This document shows, piece by piece, positions 48,601 through 59,274 of a stretch of DNA of 64,000 nt (position 1 is the stretch's first letter; each line of letters starts with the position of its first letter). The notes below the pieces were generated by a model. That model ran no database searches, was not told where the DNA came from, and saw nothing but the letters and a program-made list of their open reading frames with translations. The stretch comes from Hypholoma sublateritium FD-334 SS-4. Its lineage: Eukaryota > Basidiomycota > Agaricomycetes > Agaricales > Strophariaceae. The stretch spans positions 78,935 to 142,934 of the forward strand of contig KN817622.1 of NCBI GenBank assembly GCA_000827495.1. The letters run 5' to 3'. The translations under genes were made by a program, and so were the position numbers.

Positions 48601-50191
48601 AATGAATGCTGTGCCCAGTGATGAAATTGGGGGAAGTAACGGAATGCAATCCTTGCAAATGTCGACGTGGGTCGACTTACTTTTGAACTCAGCATCTATT
48701 ACATCTGTGTTATGACCAGGTACTACGGGGTTCCTGCCCTTGACGGTGATCTCATGGGACGAGGCAAGCTAATCCAAAGAATTGTACCGGCCCATCAATC
48801 TTAACCCGCGAAATCCAAATAGCGTATCCCATGCTCAATCAGGTGCTGCCCGGTAAGCAACTCCAACTCCGATTCGCCCTCGTACTGATCTTTTGTTTAG
48901 CGGTATACGACCGACCCAATGCGTAAGTGGGCCCTGGGTTATGATCATATATCGATATGTTGTCTGATGTTCGCATATCCCAACAGTCTTATACCCTGCT
49001 CTCTCAATGACGGTAGCAACAATACTGTGGTAAATATATTTTTATATGGTCTATGTACAAAAATGTTTACGTATTTGTTTGATGCATGCAGCTCTTAACC
49101 ACCGTCAAGAACGAGCATTTTGTCGAATCTATCATGCGCGTCGTGACTACGGAAATGGGATCTTCAGCCGCTTTGTGTCCGCCGCCTCTGGCTTTAAGCG
49201 ACGCCAGGGACTACGGTGTCACGCGCAGTCAAAGTCAAGCGTGGAGAATGGGTCGAGCTGTGGCGATTTGTCGACAGATCAAGTGCGTTTCTCATCAGTA
49301 ATCAATATGAGCGCATGATTGACCATGCTGCTTGCCTGTGGTGCTGCAGTGACATGAAAGGCGTCGCAAAGTCCATTCTGAAGCTCCAAAATGGTGTGTG
49401 TCTCTTTGTTGGAAAGATAATCGACGTGTCTAGGGTCCGTATCCAGATAGTCTCCTTCGATTGTGTACGGCGCTTACACGGTTTGATTTTACAGGAAGTG
49501 CGAGCGGGATTTACATGGGGGCAAGTGCGTATTGCACGCCTCCGCGCCGACGAAATAGAAGACGGCGACGACTTGGACTCAGCGTGTGATGTCTTAGCAT
49601 CGGCTGGTGATGCAGAGGCGACAATGCTCATCCCTTTCCAGAACGAGAACCTTTGCGCCTACCTCGAACATACAGATTCTGAAGGAGCTATTAATAGAAA
49701 GGTATACCCTTCAATCTGCGCTGGGCGCGCGTCAGTTGCTGAATTCAGTCAAACTGCCCAGGTGGTCGCCAGTGTTCCGGACTTGATAACTATTCTCGAT
49801 TCTCAAAGTGGTTCTCACCTCGGTACCCCTGAATGTATGTGTTGGAACATTGTCCCCTTCTTTTGACATTTTCCAGAAAGCTTACTGCGTTCCAATTTAC
49901 CCATAGATTCGTATGGGTTACGCGTCACTGGTGAGAATTACATGGATATCGTGCGATTCGTTTTGTCTAAGGATAATGTAACAGTGATTGCTCTCGCTGG
50001 TCACCCACTTTGGCGTTCTGAGCATGGGCTGAGGGTTGGAGGACCGGCTGCGTTTGGGTAATTATATATCTTGCTCTTCCTTGCGCAATGGCCACTAATA
50101 GTTCGATGATATTCCCAGCTTAGACCACACATATATTCCACTTGGTGACTACGTGGAACCTCGCTCGGTGATCATCGAGTACGGAGCATAG
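45645..50191 (+). CDS. Hydantoinase/5-oxoprolinase (HyuA) - DUF917 fusion protein
   Basis: A protein of roughly 950-1000 aa in about 29 exons. N-terminal Hydant_A_N / HyuA part: IGVDVGGTNTDSV and later VVDVGGTTTDVG (the two phosphate-binding loops of the ASKHA fold), GTTHFINAVV, LERENASILNASI, YLTQNDGTL, SIGLGGGSRVR, LLVGGGSIIAP and VANAVGAAIASVSGEVD. This is followed by a DUF917 part: GCGILGTGGGGSPYPAYLIC, FMGSPSVGSER, CDEIGGSNGMQ, YYGVPALDGDLMGRAYP, AWRMGRAVA, QNGVCLFVGKIIDVSR, MLIPFQNENL, VPDLITILD, ALAGHPLW and a C-terminus near 50188. Family enzymes open cyclic amides (hydantoins, 5-oxoproline) using ATP; the actual substrate is unknown. Two introns (48278-48331, 48764-48822) appear to be GC-AG. 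The start opens MIGRRYRIGVDVGG. One junction, near 47600-47690, has two possible splicings. Confidence 0.88.
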
Positions 50192-51343
50192 CGCTTTCAG
50201 TGGGATCTACCTGACTTAAGACGCCGATGTTCTGCATTAACTGGTATCTCTCCGTGAATATACCATTAATATGCATCTACAACATATGTCATAATCTGGG
50301 GACAGCCCCACCATGCGAAGATTAGCTGCTTTGAGTAGCACGGTCCCGGTAAGCAAGCACATACTGACATAGTCTGCAAACTATCAGCGACTCCGAGTAT
50401 CCAACCGACGCCAAATGAACAGAGGCGGGGGCATTGAGACGCCTGGGAGGACGTATGAATCCCGCATATCTAACCTGGGTTCATCATCTCTTTAACAAGT
50501 GTGAATGCATTCATTACTGACTTCGTATATTTTATTGAGCTTATGATAGTCCATTTATTCAATAGGTAGCTACAGTGCACCTCGCGCTGGTGTACCCAAG
50601 TATGGTGCCTTCTTCGCTTTCAAATTTTGTCGGCCACTATTTCTCCGGCAGTGCTGACATATCCGAATTCTAGGTTGTTTATTTGGAGATACCATGGCCA
50701 ACTAATTTTCACTTACAACACACGACGTGCGCTGGGCAGGGATCCACGATGCGCGACGCCTCCACTGAACGCAGGTACGATTAATTGTCATGAGCAAAGG
50801 CATATCACGGAACATACCTGAACGAAGTTTGTTATCCTCAGCCAGTGCCAGCGCGTACACAAGAGACGTAAAACATAGGGCGACGAGAACATTTAAGCGC
50901 ATGGTGAAGGCAGGAGTTGTTGTCTCTCTGATGACAGCTAGCCTCTTCTTTATACCCTTCCGATTTTCTGCCTTGCCCTGCCCTTATCTTGAAATGGTCC
51001 CACTGAATGTAGCCGGTGTCACCGTGTCGGGATTTGGGTGACAGAAGGCAGAAGTCAGTGGTATACATAATGTTTATCAACATCTGAGTTCGGCGATCTG
51101 ATAACCTCATGTGAATTATCCGCGTTGATTTTTGCGTCAGAATGCACATTTTCACACGTCCACAGCCCCTGGTATCGAGAATCTCGAAATCCGTATAGCT
51201 TCAACTTGTAGAACTTGAATTCAATCTACCGCTCCGAAGTCAAACGCAACTTGAGGATATATTGTCATCATGTATTCCATAAATGAAGGAGATATCACAG
51301 TACTTTATGACCACGAATTCGCGGTACACACAACGATGAGCTG
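50192..51343. other. Intergenic DNA, no supported gene
   Basis: 3' flank of the HyuA-DUF917 gene and about 1 kb with only short frames. Nothing recognised. Confidence 0.4.
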
Positions 51344-51524
51344 ATGATGCTCATCGACCGCCTGTATTTTAAAATTACGGTTCAAAGGTCAAAACACAGT
51401 CGGGGAGAGAAGATAGTCACACGCAAGCGATACCTGGAACTACTCTGCGTAAGCATTTGGTGGGGAGCCTACGGCGGAATGAGTAGCGCAGGAGGCATCG
51501 TGATCAAGGATATCCAAGAAGGGC

Positions 51525-51771
51525 TATGGCGACATGGGCGCCCTTGACGAGGACGACGTCGTGCGCGCATGCGAGCGCGTGGAAGAGGTGCGATTTTGTA
51601 GTCTAGCGTGCTTCATTGATATACCAGGTAAACCGTAGCATATACCGGTGGCCCGGAGATTACGTTGGGTACAACCACGACCACGCGCTCGGCCAGGACG
51701 CCGCGGACGCAGCTATTAATCGCTTCGTTGCAGTCGCGGAGGCAGATGGCACATACTTATGTCAAGCCTGA
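51525..51771 (+). pseudogene. Orphan coding fragment, family not recognised
   Basis: Two segments read like consecutive exons: 51525-51587 (YGDMGALDEDDVVRACERV..), donor gtgcga, acceptor ataccag, then 51628-51771 (VNRSIYRWPGDYVGYNHDHA, LGQDAADAAINRFVAVAEAD.., stop TGA). The join is in phase 0. Base composition and residue pattern look like real protein, but I cannot name the family. No matching 5' exons with an initiator were found; a frame at 51344-51547 with WGAYGGMSSAGG could belong to it. Probably the 3' remnant of a gene, or a small gene whose start I missed. Confidence 0.45.
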
Positions 51772-51951
51772 AAAGAAGGCCTTTACTGTGAAGCGTAAGC
51801 AAGGACGTAAAGCGCAGCCTCGACACCTGGGCAAGACTGATAGGGATGCGAAACCACGGCGAACAAAGATGGCGGTACGTCTACAAAGTGATGCAGAGAC
51901 TCACCAGATGAATACATACGTCTATTTATATCGTGAGAATACCTTCGGCTG

Positions 51952-53875
51952 ATGCCAATCCTTGTTGAGCGTCAGCCACCCAATCGGTCACATTGTTGTT
52001 CAGACTTGCTTCCAACGGCCATGTCTATCCTTCCAACCACCATGTCTCTCTTCCCGCCCACTATGTCTACGTCTCCTCCGGACATTCCGGACGATATATG
52101 GCTCGAAATTTTTGCCCTCCTTTCTGCGTCACGGCTCACGGTACTCCAACGTGTCTCTAACCGCTTTCGGGTACTTGTTGCAAGGCCACTCCTCCGGAAA
52201 GTTCTCTGGGTAAAGTATGCTCAAACAACGCAAAGCGTCAAACACTGGCAAGAAAAGAACTCCGACCTATTTGCGTTTCCCCGCTCAGCGACTGTATCTG
52301 TGGCCTTTCAGGGAAACTTGACGCAAATGTATCGCTCAATTTACCTCCTACTCCCCAAATTCCAGTCCTTGCATACGCTCAAACTGATTGGAACTACGTT
52401 CGGGAGTAACGTGTATGCCACACTCTCTCTACCTAGCCTCAAAACACTGGTTCTCATCGACTGCGAATATGACGATCAGGAATCGGACAATCCGTCCATC
52501 AACTTCCAAAGCCTGGCGCTCAGCCATCTGAAGCTGCACAATGTCGCTGTACCAGAGGACTGCGCGACGCACCCCATCCGATTAATCACGGCCAGGTCGC
52601 TGATATCTCTTGACATCACATGGTCGACCACGGTCGCGACGGAATACGATTGCCATATTCGCGGGGCCCATGGCCCCATCGGTCTGCCACCTCTTCCAGT
52701 TCTAGCTCCAGCGCCAAATCTACAATTCCTCGAGGTTCGGGTTCCCTTTCTGACACGCGATGTTCTACGCGGGCTTGGGCATCTCACTGTGCCACGCATG
52801 ATCACACCGGTGCCCGCTGGCGGCACTCTCGGAAACCACGTAGTACCGGTGGTGCGCTCCCCGCGCGTGACTCTTCAGGTTCAGCACTGGTATATGACGC
52901 AAGAACAAGTGGCGGAGCTGGACCGTACACGGCAGATCCAGCAGCAGCATCTTGTCGATGCAGTACAAGGTGTTTGGAGCTACACGGGACCACTTGAGAT
53001 CCTGGGCATATTCATACCGCTCGGGCTGGGAGCGATAACTTCACTCGACATGATATCTACCGTCGGCCAACTGGGCGGCGGGGACGGTGGCGGCGATTAC
53101 GAAGACGAAGACGATGAAGATGAAGACGGTGGCAGCGGGTATGCTTTACGCCACCTTTGCCTCACTCCCCCCGCCCCCGAGTCTCATTTTCTATCACGTC
53201 TTCTCTGGGCAATAGATAGCAAGGTAGACCTCGTACTCCAAAACCGCGTTAAAAGGTTGAAAGGGCTTGTCACATTGGAGATTTGTTTACCTCGATGGGA
53301 CGTGGAGATTCTTTTCGCTGTCCGCTCCCTTTTTGTCAACATCACGAGTATTGTTATCAGAGTAGGGGAACCTGTCGGCGGAGAAGTGAGCGCTCTTCAA
53401 ATGATCTTACCTTTGCCCTTTTATACCATTTAACACTTTCTCCCATGCTTTATAGGAACTTTTCGTCACCCTAGGTGGAAACATTCTTCCTCACCTTCCC
53501 AAACTACACACCCTTCGCATCATTCACGACCCCGAATCCATCTCAGCAGCCGAGGCGGGTCGAAACGCACGTAGCGGGTTCGTGAGCAATCCAGGAACCA
53601 TCTCGGCAGCCCCTACCTACAAGTTCGCGCGCCCTAAACGTGAGATATCCGACGATAAATGCGATGATGAGATGCCGCACAGAAAAGATCAGGCTACGCT
53701 AGTGAAAGACTACCTCTGGGGGTGGAATCGTTACTGTCCTGCGTTGCGAAAGGTGCAACTGAGTGACGGCATGGAGCTGGAGAAACGCTGGGAGGGCGGT
53801 GAGTGGGAAATGAAGGATATAGAGAAGGAGTTTGGATCGGATAGGTACTGGACGACAGGGTGGTACTGGGCCTAG
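51952..53875 (+). CDS. F-box protein with LRR-like body
   Basis: Two exons, 51952-53385 and 53456-53875 (617 codons from the first Met; starts at 52021, 52042 or 52063 are equally open). The F-box is clear: PPDIPDDIWLEIFALLSASR, LQRVSNRFRVLVARPLL. Irregular leucine-rich repeats follow (LQSLHTLKLIG-like, LPSLKTLVLIDCEY, LALSHLKLHNV). An acidic stretch (YEDEDDEDEDGG) lies at about residue 385. The second exon continues with LPHLPKLHTLRIIHD and ends in a Trp-rich tail (WTTGWYWA). Probably an SCF ubiquitin-ligase adaptor of unknown target. It is not close in sequence to the F-box gene at 29799-31430. Confidence 0.85.
52021..52083 (+). repeat. Three imperfect 21-nt repeats at the F-box gene start
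   Basis: Three consecutive 21-nt units each begin ATGTCT and encode MSILPTT, MSLFPPT and MSTSPPD. Every unit offers an in-frame start just before the F-box. Confidence 0.7.
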
Positions 53876-55785
53876 CTTTCATCGATCTTATCTTGCTATA
53901 GTGGCCCGATTATAATTTACTATTACGCGACGTTTCTATATATTGTACATGTATACACCGCACCAAAACCTACGTTGCGTACCTTGAATCCTCCTTTATA
54001 GAACTTCTCGATTCCTATGGTTAATGTCAAATAATTATCGCGTTACGAATTGGTAAAAACATTCAGTGCAGGGATATTAAAGCAACGCAGATAAATAACG
54101 TTCCCATTCCAGAGCTGTTCGAAATTTGTTCCATTGTTCTGTAATCGAATTGACTTCGACGGGCCTCATGTCATAGATGTTCTAAGCCTTCATCAATGAG
54201 GAATGTCTCGGTGAATCGTGTCTCGCCGTGAACCATCCGATTTCATAGCATTCTGTTTGGATTTCCAAAGACGCAATCTGTGCTTCGTGAATTCCCAATT
54301 CATTTACCTCCTTCACAGACTCTGTATCAGCGAAGACAGGAAGCGCGTGTGAGGCAAAGAGGACCGCTCCCGGGTACGCTTTGTTCCTTTGTTCCTTGGT
54401 TTTACTTTATGATCGCTCGGTGAAATCCATCTCTTGTCTTGAGTTACCCACTTATCCTTGTCAGCAAGGACATCGCATATGTACCCAGGTGGTTAGTTGG
54501 GCACCGATATGGAAGGAAGTTGAGGACGCTGAGGGACGGCATGCAGCCGGCAAAATCCACCCATCTATGAATTGCGCGAGCCCAAGGGATATCCCGAACG
54601 GAACAGCACTTTGGTAATGCGACACCCACTTGAAAAACAGAGTTTGGAATAAGCTGGGGATAAGCATAAAAGGTGTACAATATTCCAAGTTTCAGCATGG
54701 GAACGACAGGGACAAGACAGGGAATGATACGAGGTCCACAACATGAAGTCATCTTCACCAGAACGTCAATAGGCGGCATTCGATCAATCATAACCGCCAC
54801 GGTATTGCTGAACATGCATGCTTTAAGTTCTTCTTGGCGCTAGTACTTGCTATATATACTAAATTGACATTTTTCTATAGTCCTTTCTTTGGGGTATGCA
54901 AAGGGGTGAGGCTTCGTAAAATACTAGGTATTCATCTCAAGGCCAGTCAGAGTTACATATTAGGGATTTAATTGTCAAGCGGTCAAGACTACTCAGGTGA
55001 AGGGTACAGTAAATATTCGACTCTGAGACGCTCTGGAAAAATTCTGAATCAAGCCTCCATTTCTCGGTACATGTATAATATTCACTCTAATGCTCGGTCT
55101 TCTTCATCCTGTTCAACATATATAAGTACTCATAAGCCGGTACAGTGCATTCAAGTTGAGTCCACCGAAGTTGCGCAGGCAATATCAGTAAATACAGAGT
55201 GCCCAAAAAATCTGTTTCCGAGTTTGAAATGAACAGGCGCCAGCTCTTCGACAAGATCTAAGACAGACGAGAATTCAACGAGAAAGGCAGACTTTGGGCG
55301 AACTAGAACAGAAGGAAACACCCGATTTGGAGGGGAGGAAACAAACAATTGTGTGTAATAAATAGTAAATCTACTGGTGTTTGAGTAAAAATTATAGCGT
55401 CACACTACCTCCGCGATGTAGTGGTGCAATCGCTCTGGACTTTTACTTCGATACCCGCGATCCGGATCACTAATACATCATATGGCAGTGACCTGCAGTG
55501 ACAGCGTCCGGTGACCTGGGATCACTGGGAAATACAAGTGACGACCAAGGATGACCACGAAGATGCGGGGTGAGCTGGGGCGGCGGCAGCCTTGGCACAT
55601 GAATTTCAAATTCATGGAGAAATGGTCCGAAATAGTTCATTTTATCTTCCATGCGGACGCCAGGGGCCCCACATTTCCCACGGATTTCATCCAGGGCTCC
55701 GATTGTATAAATTCTACTCAGTACAGTAGGGGAACCGATTCCTCCCCTTCTCTTGCACGTTTACGATCCCCCCCACGAACCTAAA
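53876..55785. other. Intergenic DNA with possible gene remnants
   Basis: No supported gene. On the minus strand, 54376-54300 reads AYPGAVLFASHALPVFADTE and is followed by a plausible donor (gtaaat) and acceptor, then MVHGETRFTETFLIDEG. This has coding character but no start or partner exons could be assembled. The rest is AT-richer and empty. Confidence 0.35.
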
Positions 55786-56468
55786 ATGTTCTCCAAAGTA
55801 TTTTTCGCGCTCGCGCTCGCTGCCATGTCCGTGGGTGCACAAAACGCGACAACCTCTTCTGATGCCGCCGCATCGACGTCAACCGCCCTTGCGGGAATTA
55901 GCGCTTGCGTGATCGAGTGTGTCTCATCCGCCGCCGTGTTGGACGGCTGTAGCAGCTTGTACGTATAGAAAATTGGCCTATATATCGTCACTTACGCGCC
56001 CTGGGCTCTAGCACTGACGTTACCTGCGTCTGCTCTTCCGCACAATTCATAGTCGACGCCACTGCGTGTCTGACTGAGCATTGTACGACAGCCGATCTGG
56101 CTGCCGCCGTCGGTCTGCAGACCTCGCAGTGCACTGCCGGTAAGATAATTCTGATTGACGCTATCGAAATCTTACTCAATGTCTCGTTTCTTTCAGCCGG
56201 CATCGCCGTCACTGGCACTGCGGGAGCGGCCAACAGCGTTCCTTTCTCCACTCCCGCGAGCTCCTCCACCGCTGCTGGTTCATCAAGCACCGCTGCGTCA
56301 GCCACTACTACCACTAAGGCCGCCGTTTCGACCTCCACCACCCCTTCATCGTCCACAGCGTCTACATCTGCCTCGACGACCTCTGCATCAAGCGCTGCTA
56401 ATGTTGTTGTCGCGAGTGGTCCCCTGGCCTTCATCGGTGCCGTCATCGCTGGTGCCCTCGTTCTGTAA
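55786..56468 (+). CDS. CFEM-type, Ser/Thr-rich GPI-anchored protein
   Basis: Predicted 190 aa in three exons: 55786-55958, 56012-56139, 56197-56468 (573 nt). A signal peptide (MFSKVFFALALAAMSVGAQ) is followed by a domain with eight cysteines: two spaced C-x3-C, one before the first intron, then TCVC, and three more, as in the fungal CFEM fold that binds heme or mediates surface contact. The C-terminal half is a Ser/Thr/Ala stalk for O-glycosylation and ends with a small-residue omega region and a hydrophobic tail (LAFIGAVIAGALVL), the GPI-attachment signal. Located at the plasma membrane or cell wall. A TATA-like attgtataaa lies about 85 nt upstream of the start. Confidence 0.87.
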
Positions 56469-57150
56469 AGGAGGGTACGAGAAAAACGGGTTATAACCAG
56501 AATAATGAGGATTTTCAATTACTGTCCATTAGCTTAAAACTTTATGGCATAATATGTCGTTTAATGAGCCTAGTTCTTTGCACTGCTCGCATCCGCTTTC
56601 AGAATCTGTGAAACGCGTTGCGTTTCGAGATCACTTAGTTCACCCAAGAACGAGCTTGCCAATGTATAATATTGGAAAGATGTAGTTCTAGGTAAAAAAG
56701 CGTCTGCCCCAGCAGTACGCAGGCCGACGTATTATATAGTCAGCTAGCGCCAAGCCTTCGCCAAGGCGCTAATTGCCGGGTGAACGGTGCCATAGCCCGG
56801 ACACCGTTACACACCCCCCCATGAGATTGCTAACGCAATCTGGAAGGTGACGTCGACCCAAGAAATAAGAAAGTAGTAGTAACGTAAAATTAATTGATTT
56901 GGTAGGGTCGATGGATGTGAGTAGTCGCTGGGTGACGCGTTGGCATCCCCCGGCAGACTCGCTGTTGAGTGACGCGTTGGCATCCCCCAATCAACGGAGT
57001 AGTTGTCCACGCGTTGGCATGTGCATCTACTACCATCAGATGCCCAATATATATAAGTTAGATAAACGTTTAGAGCAATGTACAGTCTCGGAGAAATACA
57101 GGCAGGTCCTCGGCGCCTATTATAGTTGGGCGCCTAATGTATCGATCTTT
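56469..57150. other. Repeat-rich DNA with an LTR-like end
   Basis: No gene. It holds the LTR-like sequence listed separately and a direct repeat, gtgacgcgttggcatccccc, at 56932-56951 and 56969-56988, with a shorter third copy (acgcgttggcat) at about 57010. Confidence 0.5.
56685..56811 (-). mobile_element. Possible solo or 3' LTR (minus orientation)
   Basis: On the minus strand the sequence begins TGTAACGGTGTCCGGG at 56811, directly after a G-run (ggggggg) resembling a polypurine tract. It contains a TATA-like element (56732-56739). The end is unclear; CTACA at about 56685 would give a TG...CA unit. I found no second copy in the window, so this is either a solo LTR or one end of a degraded element. 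Confidence 0.35.
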
Positions 57151-58932
57151 TTATTCCTCGTCTTCGGGCTCTCCCTCGCCATCCATTTCATCATCGGTTA
57201 ATTCTGTCTCGGCAGTCAACGGGCTCTCCGGAATGGAGGCCTCACTAGACGCGCTCCCATTCTTCAAGGGGGACGCGTCGATTGGTGCGGCCGTGGCCTT
57301 CACCTTGCGATCACCGGACGTAGGCGATACGGCGCCACCACCGGTGTCGGGTCCGGACGTTGCGTTGGTCATCTCTGTGTCTATGTCCTTCGTACGCGGT
57401 ACCGCAAGGTGATCACTACCATCCCATTTTGGAATGGTGGTGGGTACCGTATACGGGTCGGATACCAGAGCGGGCGGCGCATGGTCATCCCCGTACTTCG
57501 TCCAAAACATGTTGTCTAAATTGACCTCTCCTTTCTTGGCGCCGTGATAGACGTACTTAATCCGTCGAATAACGTCGTATGTGGGCGCGTACCAACCGGT
57601 CCATTCAGGTATGGTGGGCGGTGTCCCAAACCGCTCGAGCCTTTCGACGCGCTCGGCGTTGACCTGTCGTGATTCGTGGACTCGTCCGACGTTGTAAAAT
57701 GTCTGGTCCAAAAACTGCCGTCCATACGAGTAACAGTGGTTCATAACGCGTACGGGCATCCCATTCTTGATGAGATGGTCGGTTAAGTCCGTTGACGAGA
57801 AGTTATTAGCCTCAGCATCCGTAAGCGTGGAAACAGCGAACGTATAGCTGGGCCCGCGCTGCTCGACGAAAGGTGCGTCAGGGAACCGCTCGTTATAATC
57901 TGCGATGCGCTCCTCGTATAAATGGGGCCTCGCCGCAACGCATGCAAATAGGATCGTGTAGCGTGCCACCGCCGGCGTTTGGTTATGGCTGGCCGGTCGT
58001 ATCGCGCGAACAAATAAGTGCGCGTACAGGTTCTCGAGGCGGATGCGTCCTCCAAAGTCCATTGATATCCCGTTGATCTTGTTCAGCGACCCTACTGGGT
58101 GATGTACCAGGAAGTAGATAGCCCATTCGACCGCATTAAATGGGTCGTGAGGCATTTCCAGGCCATACCCGTCGTTGCTTCCGCCACGGCGTCCTCGTCG
58201 TTTGGGCGGTAATACATCGAATGCTAAGCCCACGTTGACACTCCTAGCGCAGGCTGGGAAATATTCGGGAGTATATATTTTGGGGTCCAGGATCGCTTTC
58301 ATAGCTTCATCGTGAAGAGATTCGGTGATGCGTTGAGTGGACTGGTAAAATGCACGCAGTAATATATGTCCCCCAATTCGGTAGACCTCTTTCACGTCTC
58401 CACTCTTGCAAAGGGAGATCAGGTCCTCCACCTCGTGGGCAGTCTGAGGATAACCTCCTGGCGCCGCATGATAAACGGGATCGTCCTCTGGTGGTTCGTA
58501 CAGCAAGCAGCGATCAGGACTGAGGATATGCCTGATCACTTCAGCAGTAAGGTCACCGTAGAATACGGTATTGGTGTTGTGGTAGCAAAATACCTGGGGC
58601 CATATGAAGCCTACGTTATGTAGATCGTTGGGCCGCTCGATTCGTCCATTGACGTAAATCTGCCCGTTGGTGCGTGCTTGATTCTCTTCCTTAGCGTTCA
58701 AATCTGCCTCGTACTGCGTTTGGAATGTGGACCATATGTGTTTATTAATGCGCAGGCGGTCGTAGCGGGCTGCATTGGTCTCTTTTCCGTTTCGTGGGGT
58801 CATAGTTATCCCCGCATCATAATCGAGGTAAGTACGAAATTCGGCGTCTGTCGTTTTATCGCGTGGCTTGACAAAGTCAGGGGCCTCATGCTCTGGAACC
58901 CTGCCTCGAAGGCGTTCGATCACATTGGTCAA
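57151..58932 (-). CDS. 593-codon ORF of unknown family inside repeat-rich DNA
   Basis: One uninterrupted frame from a Met at 58932; the same frame is open for 34 more codons upstream to a TAG at 59035-59037, so the 5' end may be missing or spliced. I do not recognise the family. There is no zinc knuckle, protease, reverse transcriptase or integrase motif. Visible features: charged N-terminus, aromatic stretch NVGFIWPQVFCYHNTNTVFY, basic PPKRRGRRGG at about 250, MPHDPFNAVEWAIYFLVHHP, a Trp/Pro-rich part (TIPEWTGWYAPTYDVIRRI), and a Ser/Thr-rich acidic tail (TDDEMDGEGEPEDEE). A long intact ORF suggests recent function or recent insertion. It lies between an LTR-like end and a 74-bp inverted repeat, so it may be element cargo. 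Confidence 0.6.
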   Translation of the reverse strand: MTNVIERLRGRVPEHEAPDFVKPRDKTTDAEFRTYLDYDAGITMTPRNGKETNAARYDRLRINKHIWSTFQTQYEADLNAKEENQARTNGQIYVNGRIERPNDLHNVGFIWPQVFCYHNTNTVFYGDLTAEVIRHILSPDRCLLYEPPEDDPVYHAAPGGYPQTAHEVEDLISLCKSGDVKEVYRIGGHILLRAFYQSTQRITESLHDEAMKAILDPKIYTPEYFPACARSVNVGLAFDVLPPKRRGRRGGSNDGYGLEMPHDPFNAVEWAIYFLVHHPVGSLNKINGISMDFGGRIRLENLYAHLFVRAIRPASHNQTPAVARYTILFACVAARPHLYEERIADYNERFPDAPFVEQRGPSYTFAVSTLTDAEANNFSSTDLTDHLIKNGMPVRVMNHCYSYGRQFLDQTFYNVGRVHESRQVNAERVERLERFGTPPTIPEWTGWYAPTYDVIRRIKYVYHGAKKGEVNLDNMFWTKYGDDHAPPALVSDPYTVPTTIPKWDGSDHLAVPRTKDIDTEMTNATSGPDTGGGAVSPTSGDRKVKATAAPIDASPLKNGSASSEASIPESPLTAETELTDDEMDGEGEPEDEE

Positions 58933-59200
58933 TGCTTCTTTGGTGAGCTTGGTGCGCTCTGCCTCTTCGGCGCTGGGCTCATGTACCAGGTGCTTCGTAT
59001 CTGCAGCACCTGGTACTGTCCCACTAATGCAATACTACCTACAACCGTAGTAAAAAGGTCTTGCAATGAATACTACAACTGTAGTAAGTCACCTCGCTTG
59101 CACCTCGCAGGCCGGCAGCCACTGTACCTGGTGCAATAATTGTGCATTATTATTGCAATAAATTTACTACTATGCACTGGCACGGAATTTCCCCTCCCCG

Positions 59201-59274
59201 TATGGTGATCTATTTGCACATTTATTCCCACCCCCGCCCCCCGTCTGATGGCATGCCCCGCGCCCCCCAGGAAG
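59201..59274 (+). repeat. Left arm of a perfect 74-bp inverted repeat
   Basis: Bases 59201-59274 are the exact reverse complement of 60086-60159. The arm begins tatggtgatctatttgcac and ends in cgccccccaggaag. Flanks diverge immediately on both sides. Confidence 0.9.

Noticed and set aside
56935..57020. CRISPR-like spaced direct repeats
   Set aside because: Only two full copies and one partial copy, in a eukaryotic repeat region; not a CRISPR array.
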